Shown in pieces: positions 49,285-58,350 of a DNA stretch of 64,000 nucleotides (the first letter of the stretch is position 1; every line of letters begins with the position of its first letter). The DNA lies in assembly GCF_009742725.1 (NCBI RefSeq), contig NZ_WPHG01000001.1:904001-968000 (forward strand), given 5' to 3'. The notes beneath the pieces were generated by a model. It searched no databases. It had not been told where the DNA came from and saw only the letters and a list, made by a program, of their open reading frames with translations. Origin of the DNA: Nitratireductor arenosus. GTDB lineage: Bacteria; Pseudomonadota; Alphaproteobacteria; Rhizobiales; Rhizobiaceae. The position numbers and the translations under genes are program-made.

Positions 49285-49938
49285 ATGTCCACCAACGACC
49301 TCCCCCTTCTCAATCCGCTCGAGACGCGCGTTCTCGGCTGTCTGGCCGAAAAGAAGACGCTGACGCCGGACGTCTATCCGATGAGCCTCAACGGCGTGCA
49401 CGGCGCGGCCAACCAGAAGACGGCGCGCGATCCGGTCATGACGCCGGAAACCGTGGAGGTCCGCCGCGCCCTCGCCCAGTTGCAGGACAAGGGCTTGGTG
49501 CGCCAGGCCTTCGCCTCGCGCGTCGAGCGCTACGAGCACCTGATGGCACAGCGTTTTTCGCTGACCCAGGGCCAGACCGCGCTGATCGCGCTGATGATGC
49601 TGCGCGGTCCGCAGACCGCGCGCGAACTTCTGACACGCACCGAGCGCATGGCGAGTTACGGCTCGCTCGACGACCTGCTCGCCGATCTCGACCTTTTGAT
49701 CGGCCGCCGGCCGGCCCTGGTTCAGCTCGTCGAGCGCGGCCCCGGCCAGCGCGAGGACCGCTACATGCATCTTCTGTCGGGGCCGGTGGCGGCGACCGCC
49801 TATCCGGCGCGGGCCGCCCCGGTTCAGACCGCTACCCACACCGCAGCCTCAAGCGACCTCGAAGCGCGCGTGAGCGCGCTGGAGGAGCAGGTTTCGGAGT
49901 TGCGGCGGCAATTGGCGGTGCTGACCGGCAACGGCTAG
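49285..49938 (+). CDS. yceH: DUF480 protein YceH
   Basis: A 217-residue protein of the YceH/DUF480 family: L-N-P-L-E-T-R-V-L-G-C-L-A-E-K, Y-P-M-S-L-N-G-V-H-G-A-A-N-Q-K and two winged-helix units, with a C-terminal coiled coil (V-S-A-L-E-E-Q-V-S-E-L-R-R-Q-L). Function is unknown. ATG 49285 was chosen over a longer frame by homology. The TAG stop lies inside the terminal repeat of the following MITE-like element. Confidence 0.93.
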   Translation: MSTNDLPLLNPLETRVLGCLAEKKTLTPDVYPMSLNGVHGAANQKTARDPVMTPETVEVRRALAQLQDKGLVRQAFASRVERYEHLMAQRFSLTQGQTALIALMMLRGPQTARELLTRTERMASYGSLDDLLADLDLLIGRRPALVQLVERGPGQREDRYMHLLSGPVAATAYPARAAPVQTATHTAASSDLEARVSALEEQVSELRRQLAVLTGNG

Positions 49939-50245
49939 AGCCGTTCCTCTTTAGATGGAAGCGGTTTGACGGAATCGATTTGTCGCTCCGGCAAGGAGAA
50001 GTCCGCAGCGCGATATGACTATCGGGCAAGGGCTTTGACGCCGCAGGGGCGGAAAAGCCGTCCAAGCCGAGGAACGAATGCGCTTGATACAGCCCGTCAA
50101 ACCGCAATCGCCCGACCTTGGTCTTTCGCGCGTCTTACGGTCTCGCGCGCGGCTCACGGTGCTAACACCGCATCGGCGCACGCTCGTGGCCAGACCGCGA
50201 AATCCCGGCGGTCAAACAACTCCATCTAAAGAAGAATGGCTCTAG
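49935..50245. mobile_element. MITE-like palindromic element, about 311 bp
   Basis: Terminal inverted repeats of 25 bp (49935-49959 and 50221-50245) match at 23 positions; the shared core is CTCTTTAGATGGA-like and both ends read CTAGAGCC outward-in. GTTTGAC boxes extend the ends (49964-49970 and 50211-50217), and GCGGTTTGACGG (49961-49972) has a perfect complement at 50094-50105. No protein is encoded. Flanking TA within CTAG could be the target duplication of an IS630-type element. It fills the 49939-50262 gap between convergent genes and supplies the yceH stop codon. Confidence 0.75.
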
Positions 50246-50262
50246 ATCACATCTTACATATA

Positions 50263-50979
50263 TCAGTCTCGGTCGATCGCCATGATCGTCTCGGTCAGCC
50301 GATCCGGTTGCGAGAAATAAGCCGAATGGCTTGCCGAGATGCTCTCCACCCGCTGTGGCGGGCTGGCCTCGATCAACCGGTCCTGCAGGGCCGGCGAGAC
50401 GGCCCGGTCCTCCGTCAGCCGGATATAGGCCCGCGCCACCTGCCCGTAGCGATCGGCGCTGAGTCGCAGCGGCTCGCCCGCCGGCCGGGACGGCTCCCGG
50501 CACAACAGCGTGCGCGCCAGCGACACGTCGTCGGCGCTGCAATCGGCATAAAGCGCATCGACATGGGCTTCCGGCTTGAGCCAGTCCCAATATTCGCTCG
50601 AACTAAGTTGCAGATTGGCGGGAACCAGGGAATCGCGATCGCTCATCGACCATTGCGCCACGCAGTCGTCGGCCGGCAGCATGAAGGACGCCAGATAGAT
50701 CACTCTGCACACGCGCTCGGGATGGCGTTCGGCGAGCGCCGAGGCGACGACGCCGTAGCGGCTGTGCACGACGATCGTCGTCTTTTCGCCGTCGACGAGA
50801 TAGGCTGCGGCCGCATCCACCATGCGGCTGAGCCCAACCTCGGCCGGCACCGCCGGGTCGCGACCGCGGCCGGGCAGGTTGACGACCGAGACCCGTCCGT
50901 GCGCGGCAAGCCGCGGGACGATCTTGTACCAGCACCAGGCTCCATGCCAGCTGCCGTGAATAAGCAGATAATGCGCCAT
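50263..50979 (-). CDS. Alpha/beta hydrolase, methylesterase/salicylate-esterase-like
   Basis: A 238-residue hydrolase with L-L-I-H-G-S-W-H-G-A-W-C-W at the start (oxyanion loop), nucleophile elbow V-V-H-S-R-Y-G (Ser73) and a C-terminal His in A-S-H-S-A-Y-F-S-Q-P (His218), a layout like plant-type methylesterases and hydroxynitrile lyases. The elbow lacks the usual second Gly. Substrate unknown. GGAGA before ATG 50979 sets the start. Confidence 0.82.
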   Translation of the reverse strand: MAHYLLIHGSWHGAWCWYKIVPRLAAHGRVSVVNLPGRGRDPAVPAEVGLSRMVDAAAAYLVDGEKTTIVVHSRYGVVASALAERHPERVCRVIYLASFMLPADDCVAQWSMSDRDSLVPANLQLSSSEYWDWLKPEAHVDALYADCSADDVSLARTLLCREPSRPAGEPLRLSADRYGQVARAYIRLTEDRAVSPALQDRLIEASPPQRVESISASHSAYFSQPDRLTETIMAIDRD

Positions 50980-51158
50980 GCCGTTTCTCCGTGTTGAGGG
51001 ACGGCGCGGTAGTGCATGGTTTGTTTCCCGGCAGCCACCCGATTCCGGCACGGGCGAAACCAAGCGGCCGATACAGCTCACAGGGTCGTGTTGCACCGTG
51101 AATTGCCTTGACGAAAGCCGCCGGTAGCCTGAACGCTCACACATTCGGAGTATCCGCA

Positions 51159-51755
51159 ATGATCCGCCAGTTCGCAGTCGCTCTTCTCATCACCTTTGGA
51201 GCGCCCGCGCCGTTGATCGCCCAGGAAACACAGACCGCGATCTTCGCCGGCGGTTGCTTTTGGTGTGTGGAATCGGATTTCGATCGCGTGCAGGGGGTGA
51301 AATCGACGGTTTCGGGCTATTCCGGCGGCGATCTCGAAAATCCGACCTACCGCAACCATACCGGCCATCGCGAAGTGGTGAAGATCGAGTTCGATCCGTC
51401 GCAGACCAGCTACCGCACGCTGGCCGACATTTTTTTCCGTTCCGTCGACCCGACGGACGCCGGCGGCCAGTTCTGCGATCGCGGCCATGCCTACACGACC
51501 GCGATCTACACCCAGGGCGAGGCGCAGCAAAAGGCGGCCGAAGAGGCAAGGGCCGAAGCCGAGAACGAACTCGGTCGGAAGATCGTCACCCCGATCGAGT
51601 CGGCCGGCGCCTTTTGGGACGCCGAGGGATACCACCAGGACTACTACCGCAAGAACCCGTTGCGCTATAAATATTACCGCTACTCATGCGGCCGCGACGA
51701 CCGCATCGAGGAGTTGTGGGGCGAGGCTGCCCATCGGGGCATCCCGGCGCATTAG
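51159..51755 (+). CDS. msrA: Peptide methionine (S)-sulfoxide reductase, exported
   Basis: Repairs oxidised methionine. The 198-residue product has a signal peptide ending L-I-A-Q and the MsrA motif G-G-C-F-W-C (Cys33 catalytic, Cys36), plus Y-S-G-G and H-Q-D-Y-Y. A signal peptide points to a periplasmic MsrA, protecting envelope proteins. ATG 51159 has a GGAG site upstream. Confidence 0.93.
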   Translation: MIRQFAVALLITFGAPAPLIAQETQTAIFAGGCFWCVESDFDRVQGVKSTVSGYSGGDLENPTYRNHTGHREVVKIEFDPSQTSYRTLADIFFRSVDPTDAGGQFCDRGHAYTTAIYTQGEAQQKAAEEARAEAENELGRKIVTPIESAGAFWDAEGYHQDYYRKNPLRYKYYRYSCGRDDRIEELWGEAAHRGIPAH

Positions 51756-51787
51756 AACCGTGCATCCATGCAAGCCGATCGGCGCCG

Positions 51788-52939
51788 CTATCGGGCCGAC
51801 TTCGCCCGCCGCGCCTTCTTGGCCCGCGCACTCTCGATATATTCAAGCGCGATCGTTTCGGCGACCGCATCGGTGGTGCGGCCCTCTGCCTCCGCGCGCC
51901 GGAAAATCGCGCCGAGCGTGCGCGGGATCACCCCCACCCGTTTCATCGCCGCGTCCGCGTCGTAGCCCGGCGGCGTCAGTTCCTCGGCGACGTTGATCAA
52001 CCCGCCGGCATTGATGACGTAGTCGGGCGCGTAGAGGATGCCGCGCGCACGCAGCCTTTCGGCATCCTGCGGGGTGGCAAGCTGGTTGTTGGCCGAACCG
52101 GCGACGATGCCGGCCTTCAAGAGCGGAATCGTCGTCTCGGACAGCACCGCGCCCAGAGCACAGGGCGCGAAGATGTCGACATCCGCGGTCGTGATCGCGT
52201 CGCCTTCCAGCGCGACAGCATCAAGATGCGTGACCGCCTTGTCCGCTCGGGCAGGCTCGATATCGCTCACGGAAAGCCGCGCGCCCTCGTTTCTAAGCCG
52301 CTTGGCCAGCGACCAGCCAACCGCGCCCAGCCCCTGTACCGCGACACGCACGCCGTCGAGCTTTTCCGAGCCGCTCTGGTGCTTCAGCGCCGCCTTGATG
52401 CCCAAAAATACGCCCTGCGCGGTCACCGGCGAGGGATTGCCGCTACCGCCGCGTGTCGTGCCGGTCACGTTCGGGGTACGCGCGCGCAGATAATCGGCGT
52501 CCTCCAGCGACAACCCGACATCCTCGGCGGTGATGTATTGGCCTTCGAGCGCGGCCAGCATTTCCGCATAGGCATCCAGAAGCCGCAGCGACTTGTCCGA
52601 CCTAGCGTCGGCCACGATCACCGCCTTGCCGCCCCCAAGCGCCAGACCCGCCACCGCCGCCTTCAGCGTCATGCCGTGCGACAGCCTGAGCGCGTCGGTC
52701 AGCGCAGCCTCGAAATTCTCGTGCGGCCATACGCGCGTGCCGCCGAGTGCGGGGCCGAGCGTGGTGTCGTGTACCGCGACGATAGCGGTCAGCCCGCGTT
52801 CCTCGTCGCGCCCCAGCCACACCTGCTCGTGGTCGGCGAAATCCGCGAGCCGGCTCGCGTCTTCGGTGATGTCGCTGAGTTTCAGGGTTGACTTGCCGCC
52901 CGGCACCTTGACGGTGCGCGGTCCTGCTGCCTGCAGCAT
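51788..52939 (-). CDS. Glu/Leu/Phe/Val dehydrogenase, leucine-dehydrogenase type
   Basis: NAD-dependent oxidative deamination of branched or aromatic amino acids. The 383-residue product has the substrate-binding and catalytic lysines (K93 in M-T-L-K-A-A and K105 in G-G-G-K-A-V-I), G-P-A-L-G-G-T-R and the Rossmann motif V-A-V-Q-G-L-G-A-V-G-W. Length and motifs fit leucine dehydrogenase better than glutamate dehydrogenase; exact specificity is not certain. Convergent with msrA. Confidence 0.87.
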   Translation of the reverse strand: MLQAAGPRTVKVPGGKSTLKLSDITEDASRLADFADHEQVWLGRDEERGLTAIVAVHDTTLGPALGGTRVWPHENFEAALTDALRLSHGMTLKAAVAGLALGGGKAVIVADARSDKSLRLLDAYAEMLAALEGQYITAEDVGLSLEDADYLRARTPNVTGTTRGGSGNPSPVTAQGVFLGIKAALKHQSGSEKLDGVRVAVQGLGAVGWSLAKRLRNEGARLSVSDIEPARADKAVTHLDAVALEGDAITTADVDIFAPCALGAVLSETTIPLLKAGIVAGSANNQLATPQDAERLRARGILYAPDYVINAGGLINVAEELTPPGYDADAAMKRVGVIPRTLGAIFRRAEAEGRTTDAVAETIALEYIESARAKKARRAKSAR

Positions 52940-53119
52940 ATCTTCTCCTCCGGTTCGAGGCCGTCTGCCCTTCCTGCGGGCGTTGACTTACCCTCAGGAA
53001 CTATAGGCTCTTTGGGGCGACTTTTGGTTTCGTACTGCCGGCCTTCGGCGATCCGACCTTGCGCGGAAACCATCGAAACCGGTCACAATCGTTCGGGTAC
53101 TCGGTCGCACGCGACCGCG

Positions 53120-53569
53120 TCACGCAAGCCGGGCGTCGAGCCGGATATCGATCGACGAGAGCGCGCCCGAAACCGGACAGGACGCCTTCGCCTTGTCGGC
53201 CAGGTCTTCGAACGTGGCCGCGTCGATACCGGCAACCTTGCCGACAAGGGTAAGGATGCTGGCCGTGATCGCAAAACCGCCGTCGGCGGCAGGACCGAAT
53301 TCGACCCGGGCCGAGACCTCCAGCGCCTCGGCCGGCGTGCCATTTTCAGCCAGGAAGTGAGAGAGCTGCATGGCGAAACAACCGGCATGCGCCGCCGCGA
53401 TCAGCTCTTCGGGATTGGTTCCCGACTGGCCGCTTTCGTCCTGGAACCGGCCCTTGAAGAAATAGGGAAGGTCGGCAATCGCGCCACTTTGCGTATCGAG
53501 CGTTCCCTGGCCTTCCGTCAGCGTGCCTTTCCAGACGGCTTTGGACGTGCGGTGCATGGCATTCTCCAT
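53120..53569 (-). CDS. OsmC-family peroxiredoxin
   Basis: A 149-residue thiol peroxidase of the OsmC type, reducing organic hydroperoxides. The two active Cys are in H-A-G-C-F-A-M (Cys64) and A-S-C-P-V-S-G (Cys131). N-P-E-E-L-I-A-A-A is the usual helix motif. ATG 53557 is an alternative start. Its 52940-53119 flank shows nothing. Confidence 0.92.
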   Translation of the reverse strand: MENAMHRTSKAVWKGTLTEGQGTLDTQSGAIADLPYFFKGRFQDESGQSGTNPEELIAAAHAGCFAMQLSHFLAENGTPAEALEVSARVEFGPAADGGFAITASILTLVGKVAGIDAATFEDLADKAKASCPVSGALSSIDIRLDARLA

Positions 53570-53693
53570 TGATTGCGCGGCGCTGGTACATCATACCCCA
53601 TCACACGCGGCACCGTGATGGCGCGACAATGAAATTCGTGTGACGTGTCGAAACGAACCCGTTCCGAATAGCCGATCGAAACTCCGGACTGTT

Positions 53694-54929
53694 TCAGATC
53701 GCCTCGCCGCGCAGAAGCCGCGGCGCCTCGCCGGCGAGTCCGGCCGCCTGACGGATGAAGAATTCCTTCAGCCGCGGCATCCGGTCGACCATGCCGAGGC
53801 CGATATCGCGCACCGCGCGCAGCGGGCCGAAATCGTTGGAGAACATGCGGTTGAGCACGTCGGTGGTGATGCCCATCTGCACCGTGTCGAAGCGGCGCCA
53901 GCGCGCGTAGCGCTCCAGCACGTCGAGCGCGCCGATATCCTCGCCGAGCCGGTCGGCCTCGACCACCACTTCGGCCAGAGCGGCGGCGTCCTTGAAGCCG
54001 AGATTGAGCCCCTGGCCGGCGATCGGATGGATACCGTGCGCGGCATCGCCCACCAGCGCGAAACGGGGCGCGACGAACTCGCGCGCCAGCGTCAGCCCGA
54101 GCGGCCAGGCCCGGCGCGGCCCTTCGACGCTGATCTCGCCGAGCTTCAGGCCGAAACGGAGCTCCAGTTCCGTCTCGAAAACGATATCGTCCTCGGCGAT
54201 CAGGCGCTCGGCTTCCTCGGTGCGCTCCGTCCACACGATCGACGAGCGATTTCCTGTCAGCGGCAGGGTCGCGAACGGACCGGCCGGCAGGAAATGCTCC
54301 TCGGCGCGCCCGTTATGCGGGCGTTCGTGCTTGACCGTGCACACGATGCCGGACTGGCCGTAATCCCAATGCACCGTCTTGATGCCGGCCATGTCGCGCA
54401 AGCGCGACTTCACCCCGTCGGCGGCGACCAGGAGAGACGCTTCGATGGCGGTGCCGTCGGCCAGCGCGACGGTAACGCCGGCGGGGCCGGCGTCGAATCG
54501 TTCCACCGCCACACCTTCCAGGAGATCGATACCGAGTTCGGCCGCGCGCCGCCGTAAGCCGCCGTTCAGGGCCTTGTTGGGTGTCATATGCGCGAACGGC
54601 TCGCCGGTCGAAACCTCGCCGTCAAAGGTCAAAAAGACCGGACGCACCGGATCGGACGTGCGCGAATCGGTAACGACCATGTCGGTGATCGCCTGCGCCT
54701 GCGGCGCGATCTCGTCCCAGCAGCCGAGCTGCGACAGCATCCGGCAGGCCGCCGCGGCGATTGCCGAGGCGCGGCCGTCGCGTTGCCAGACGCCGGGTGG
54801 TGCGGCGTCGACAACGATGACCTTCAGTGCAGGCCGCGCTTGCGCGATCGATACCGCCGTCGCCAGCCCGACATATCCGGCACCCGCGACCACAACGTCG
54901 ACGCGTCCGCGTTTCGTCATTTTCGCCAT
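53694..54929 (-). CDS. UbiH/UbiF-family FAD-dependent monooxygenase
   Basis: A 411-residue flavin hydroxylase, probably acting on a ubiquinone-pathway ring. It has the N-terminal G-A-G-Y-V-G-L-A-T-A-V FAD fold, the middle D-G-V-K-S-R-L-R motif and L-V-G-D-A-A-H-G-I-H-P-I-A-G-Q-G-L-N-L-G. Whether it is UbiH, UbiF or the alphaproteobacterial UbiL type cannot be told. GAGGAG six bases before ATG 54929 sets the start. Confidence 0.88.
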   Translation of the reverse strand: MAKMTKRGRVDVVVAGAGYVGLATAVSIAQARPALKVIVVDAAPPGVWQRDGRASAIAAAACRMLSQLGCWDEIAPQAQAITDMVVTDSRTSDPVRPVFLTFDGEVSTGEPFAHMTPNKALNGGLRRRAAELGIDLLEGVAVERFDAGPAGVTVALADGTAIEASLLVAADGVKSRLRDMAGIKTVHWDYGQSGIVCTVKHERPHNGRAEEHFLPAGPFATLPLTGNRSSIVWTERTEEAERLIAEDDIVFETELELRFGLKLGEISVEGPRRAWPLGLTLAREFVAPRFALVGDAAHGIHPIAGQGLNLGFKDAAALAEVVVEADRLGEDIGALDVLERYARWRRFDTVQMGITTDVLNRMFSNDFGPLRAVRDIGLGMVDRMPRLKEFFIRQAAGLAGEAPRLLRGEAI

Positions 54930-55063
54930 CAAAAACTCCTCTTTGGGCATGCCGGTTCTAGGGTCAGGCTCCGTCGACCCGGTTGACTTCGCCCTTGCCT
55001 TTCTGCTCGAAAACCCGCCAAGTCTGAACAAACGGACATGTCGACGAAAGCGGGGCCGTGACG

Positions 55064-55942
55064 ATGTCGCCAGCCATGCAGGAACTTCTGGCCATTCTCG
55101 ACCTCGAGCGGCTGGAACACAATCTGTTTCGTGGTCGCAGCCCGCAAACGGCCTGGCAGCGCGTTTTCGGCGGCCAGACCATCGGCCAGGCCCTCGTCGC
55201 CGCCCAGCGCACCGTCGACGCCGACCGGCAGGTACATTCGCTGCACGGCTATTTCATGCGTCCCGGCGACACCAAGGTGCCGATCGTCTACGAAGTCGAC
55301 CGCATTCGCGACGGCGGCTCCTTCACCACGCGCCGGGTTGTCGCCGTTCAGCACGGCAAGGCAATCTTCTCGCTCGAGGCCTCCTTCCAGCTCGCCGAAC
55401 CGGGGCTCGATCATCAGTTTCCGATGCCGCTCGACGTGCCGCCGCCGGAAAGGCTCAAGACCCAGCGCGAACTGCTCGAGCACATGGACAACGTGCCCGA
55501 CATCATTCGCCGTTTCTGGGCCCGCGAACGGCCGCTGGAGATCAAACCGGTCAATCTCGAACACTACACCAGCCGCGACAAGCTGCCGCCGCGCCAGAAC
55601 ATCTGGTTGCGGACCACCGGCCCGGTGCCGGACGAGTGGCCGCTGCGTACCGCGGTGCTTGCCTATCTCTCCGACATGACCCTGCTCGACACCTCGACTT
55701 TCGCGCACGGACGCGCCGTCTTCGATCCCGACCTCCAGGTCGCCAGCCTTGATCACGCGATGTGGTTCCACCGCGAGCATCCGCTCGACGACTGGCTGCT
55801 CTACACCCAGGACAGCCCGTCCGCCTCCGGCGCCCGCGGCTTCACCCGCGGCGCCATCTATGGTCGCGACGGCGTGCTGATCGCCTCGGTCGCCCAGGAA
55901 GGGCTGATCCGGCTGCGCACCGGGCCCGGAACTACTGCCTAA
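55064..55942 (+). CDS. tesB: Acyl-CoA thioesterase II (TesB)
   Basis: Double hot-dog thioesterase releasing fatty acids from acyl-CoA. The 292-residue product has V-F-G-G-Q-T-I-G-Q-A-L-V-A-A, H-S-L-H-G-Y-F-M-R-P-G-D, Y-L-S-D-M-T-L-L-D-T-S and S-L-D-H-A-M-W-F-H-R. GTG 55058 is an alternative start. Divergent from the monooxygenase gene. Confidence 0.94.
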   Translation: MSPAMQELLAILDLERLEHNLFRGRSPQTAWQRVFGGQTIGQALVAAQRTVDADRQVHSLHGYFMRPGDTKVPIVYEVDRIRDGGSFTTRRVVAVQHGKAIFSLEASFQLAEPGLDHQFPMPLDVPPPERLKTQRELLEHMDNVPDIIRRFWARERPLEIKPVNLEHYTSRDKLPPRQNIWLRTTGPVPDEWPLRTAVLAYLSDMTLLDTSTFAHGRAVFDPDLQVASLDHAMWFHREHPLDDWLLYTQDSPSASGARGFTRGAIYGRDGVLIASVAQEGLIRLRTGPGTTA

Positions 55943-56068
55943 AATATAGGCAGAGCTTCGATTCTGCATAGATTCTTTGCAGCGACGCGGTTCGCAAGCG
56001 CGAAGCGACGCCGCGACCGATCCGATTTAGCAATACATTTCAGACAATTGTGCGCAGGCCACGGAAAC

Positions 56069-56084
56069 TGGCACGGAGATTGAA
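56069..56084 (+). promoter_or_regulatory. Candidate sigma-54 promoter of glnK-amtB
   Basis: TGGCACG-N4-TTGAA matches the -24/-12 consensus TGGCACG-N4-TTGCW except at the critical C of the -12 GC. It is about 85 bp before glnK, where NtrC-dependent promoters of this operon usually lie. I did not find a convincing NtrC enhancer in 55943-56068. Confidence 0.45.
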
Positions 56085-56162
56085 TCGCCCTTGTCACGCT
56101 CCGGTCGCCCGCGGGCCACTGGTGGTGTGATGGAACGCGGGAACCCGCACAAACAAGGGTGA

Positions 56163-56507
<345 letters not shown>

Positions 56508-56535
56508 CCGTCAATCCGATTTCAAGGAGACCAAG

Positions 56536-57891
56536 ATGACCATTCCAACGCTTATCCGGCGTGGCCTTCGGCCCGCATTGGCCGGCGGCCTCGGCGCTGG
56601 TGCGCTTGCCCCCTTCACCGCCTACGCACAGGACACAGCCGAAACGGCCGCGCCCGTCATGGACAAGGGCGACACCGCGTTCATGATGATCGCTACCGTG
56701 CTGGTGCTGTTCATGATCCTGCCGGGACTGGCGCTGTTTTACGGCGGGCTGGTGCGCGCCAAGAACATGCTGTCGGTGCTGATGCAATGCACGATGATCA
56801 CCGCCGTCGTCATCGTGATCTGGACGTTGTGGGGCTATTCCTTCGCCTTCGGCGGCGGCACGAGCCCGTTCTGGGGCGGTTTCGGCAAGCTGTTCCTGAC
56901 CGGCGTGACGATGGACAGCACCGCGGCGACATTCACCGACGGCGTCGTCATTCCCGAATTCGTCTTCATCTGCTTCCAGATGACCTTCGCCTGCATCACG
57001 CCGGCGCTGATTGTGGGCGCCTTCGCCGAACGGGTGAAGTTCTCGGCCGTCGTGCTGTTCGTCGCGCTGTGGGTCACCTTCGTCTATTTCCCGATCGCCC
57101 ATATGGTCTGGGACGGCAGCGGACTGCTATTCGGCTGGGGGGCGCTCGACTTCGCCGGCGGCACCGTGGTCCACATCAATGCCGGCATCGCCGGTCTCGT
57201 CGGCTGCATCATGATCGGCAAGCGCACCGGCTACGGCAAGGACAACATGGCTCCGCATTCCATGACCCTGACCATGGTCGGCGCCTCAATCCTGTGGGTG
57301 GGCTGGTTCGGTTTCAACGCCGGCTCCAACCTTGAGGCGACCGGCGGCGCGGCACTGGCGATGATCAACACCTTCACCGCAACCGCCGGCGCGATCATCG
57401 CCTGGGTGGTGGTCGAGGCGCTTGCGCGCGGCAAGGCCTCCATGCTCGGCGCGGCCTCCGGTGTGGTCGCCGGCCTGGTCGCCGTAACCCCCGCCGCCGG
57501 GCTGGTCGGCCCGGTCGGCGCCATCGTGCTCGGCGCGATCGCCAGCGCGGTGTGTTATTATTTCGTCGCCGTCGTGAAGATCAAACTCGGTTACGACGAT
57601 TCGCTCGACGTGTTCGGCATTCACGGCATTGGCGGCATCGTCGGCGCGATCGGCACCGGCGTCTTCGCCTCCTCCGCGCTGGGCGGCGTCGGCTATGCAG
57701 AGGGCGTGTCGATGGCCGGGCAGGTCTGGACGCAGATCCTGGCCGTCCTCGTCACCATCGTGTGGTGCGGCATCGGCTCGGCGATCTTCTACAAGCTCAC
57801 CGATGTGTTGATCGGACTGAGGCCGGCCGAGGACGCGGAGCGCCAGGGCCTGGACCTGACCTCGCACGGCGAGGCCGCCTACCACTCGTAA
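56536..57891 (+). CDS. amtB: Ammonium transporter AmtB
   Basis: Ammonium channel of the Amt/Rh family. The 451-residue product has a signal peptide (ending A-Y-A-Q), eleven helices, G-L-A-L-F-Y-G-G-L-V-R-A-K-N and the two pore histidines, one in V-V-H-I-N-A-G-I-A-G-L and the second in D-V-F-G-I-H-G-I-G-G. An AGGAG precedes ATG 56536. Regulated by GlnK binding. Confidence 0.97.
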   Translation: MTIPTLIRRGLRPALAGGLGAGALAPFTAYAQDTAETAAPVMDKGDTAFMMIATVLVLFMILPGLALFYGGLVRAKNMLSVLMQCTMITAVVIVIWTLWGYSFAFGGGTSPFWGGFGKLFLTGVTMDSTAATFTDGVVIPEFVFICFQMTFACITPALIVGAFAERVKFSAVVLFVALWVTFVYFPIAHMVWDGSGLLFGWGALDFAGGTVVHINAGIAGLVGCIMIGKRTGYGKDNMAPHSMTLTMVGASILWVGWFGFNAGSNLEATGGAALAMINTFTATAGAIIAWVVVEALARGKASMLGAASGVVAGLVAVTPAAGLVGPVGAIVLGAIASAVCYYFVAVVKIKLGYDDSLDVFGIHGIGGIVGAIGTGVFASSALGGVGYAEGVSMAGQVWTQILAVLVTIVWCGIGSAIFYKLTDVLIGLRPAEDAERQGLDLTSHGEAAYHS

Positions 57892-57898
57892 ACGCCAA

Positions 57899-57928
57899 TT
57901 CCGGCCGGCAGAACCCTGCCGGCCGGAA
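57899..57928. terminator. Hairpin after amtB
   Basis: Perfect 13-bp stem TTCCGGCCGGCAG (57899-57911) with its complement at 57916-57928 and a 4-base loop, eight bases after the amtB stop. No T-run follows, so release may need Rho or the hairpin protects the 3' end. Confidence 0.7.
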
Positions 57929-58350
57929 CATTCAAAGCGCCTGCAGCCGCGAAAAGGGTTCGGCGCCGCGCGCCCTCGTGCACGAAGCGAGGTTTGAATC
58001 GCACTCCATGCTCTCCTCATATCCCGGACGCCACGCGGAGCGCCGTGGGGGAGAGGAGAGCATTGTCGCTGGAAGATCAATATCGCGCGGCGGATCGCTG
58101 ATGGGCAGACTTCCACCGCGCTTCATATGCGGATCGCTCATTTTGATGCGGACGGCGCTGGGCGCCGTGGGTTCGGGTCTGTCCTTGTAGCAGACTACCG
58201 GAGTCACCATTCCGTTTTCGAAAAAGCGATGTCCGATCGCTCGCAAATGCGCATGGTTAATGCGGCTTTAACCCTCACTTTCTAGGTTGGGTCGCGGCCT
58301 GCCATCCGGATCGACCGGCCGGACGGCGGCACGCGTGCGAGGAAGGCGAG
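57929..58350. other. Intergenic region upstream of ftsK with structured segment
   Basis: No protein gene is seen in this 422-bp stretch. At 58008-58063, ATGCTCTCCTC pairs perfectly with its complement (58053-58063), and the inner sequence can pair further (CCC with GGG, CACG with CGTG), giving a hairpin of about 56 nt that could be a small RNA or leader element. The CtrA-type box near ftsK is listed separately. Confidence 0.4.
58257..58271. promoter_or_regulatory. Candidate CtrA-binding site upstream of ftsK
   Basis: TTAA (58257-58260), seven bases, TTAA (58268-58271) followed by CC: full TTAA-N7-TTAAC consensus of the cell-cycle regulator CtrA, 80 bp before the ftsK start. Confidence 0.55.
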
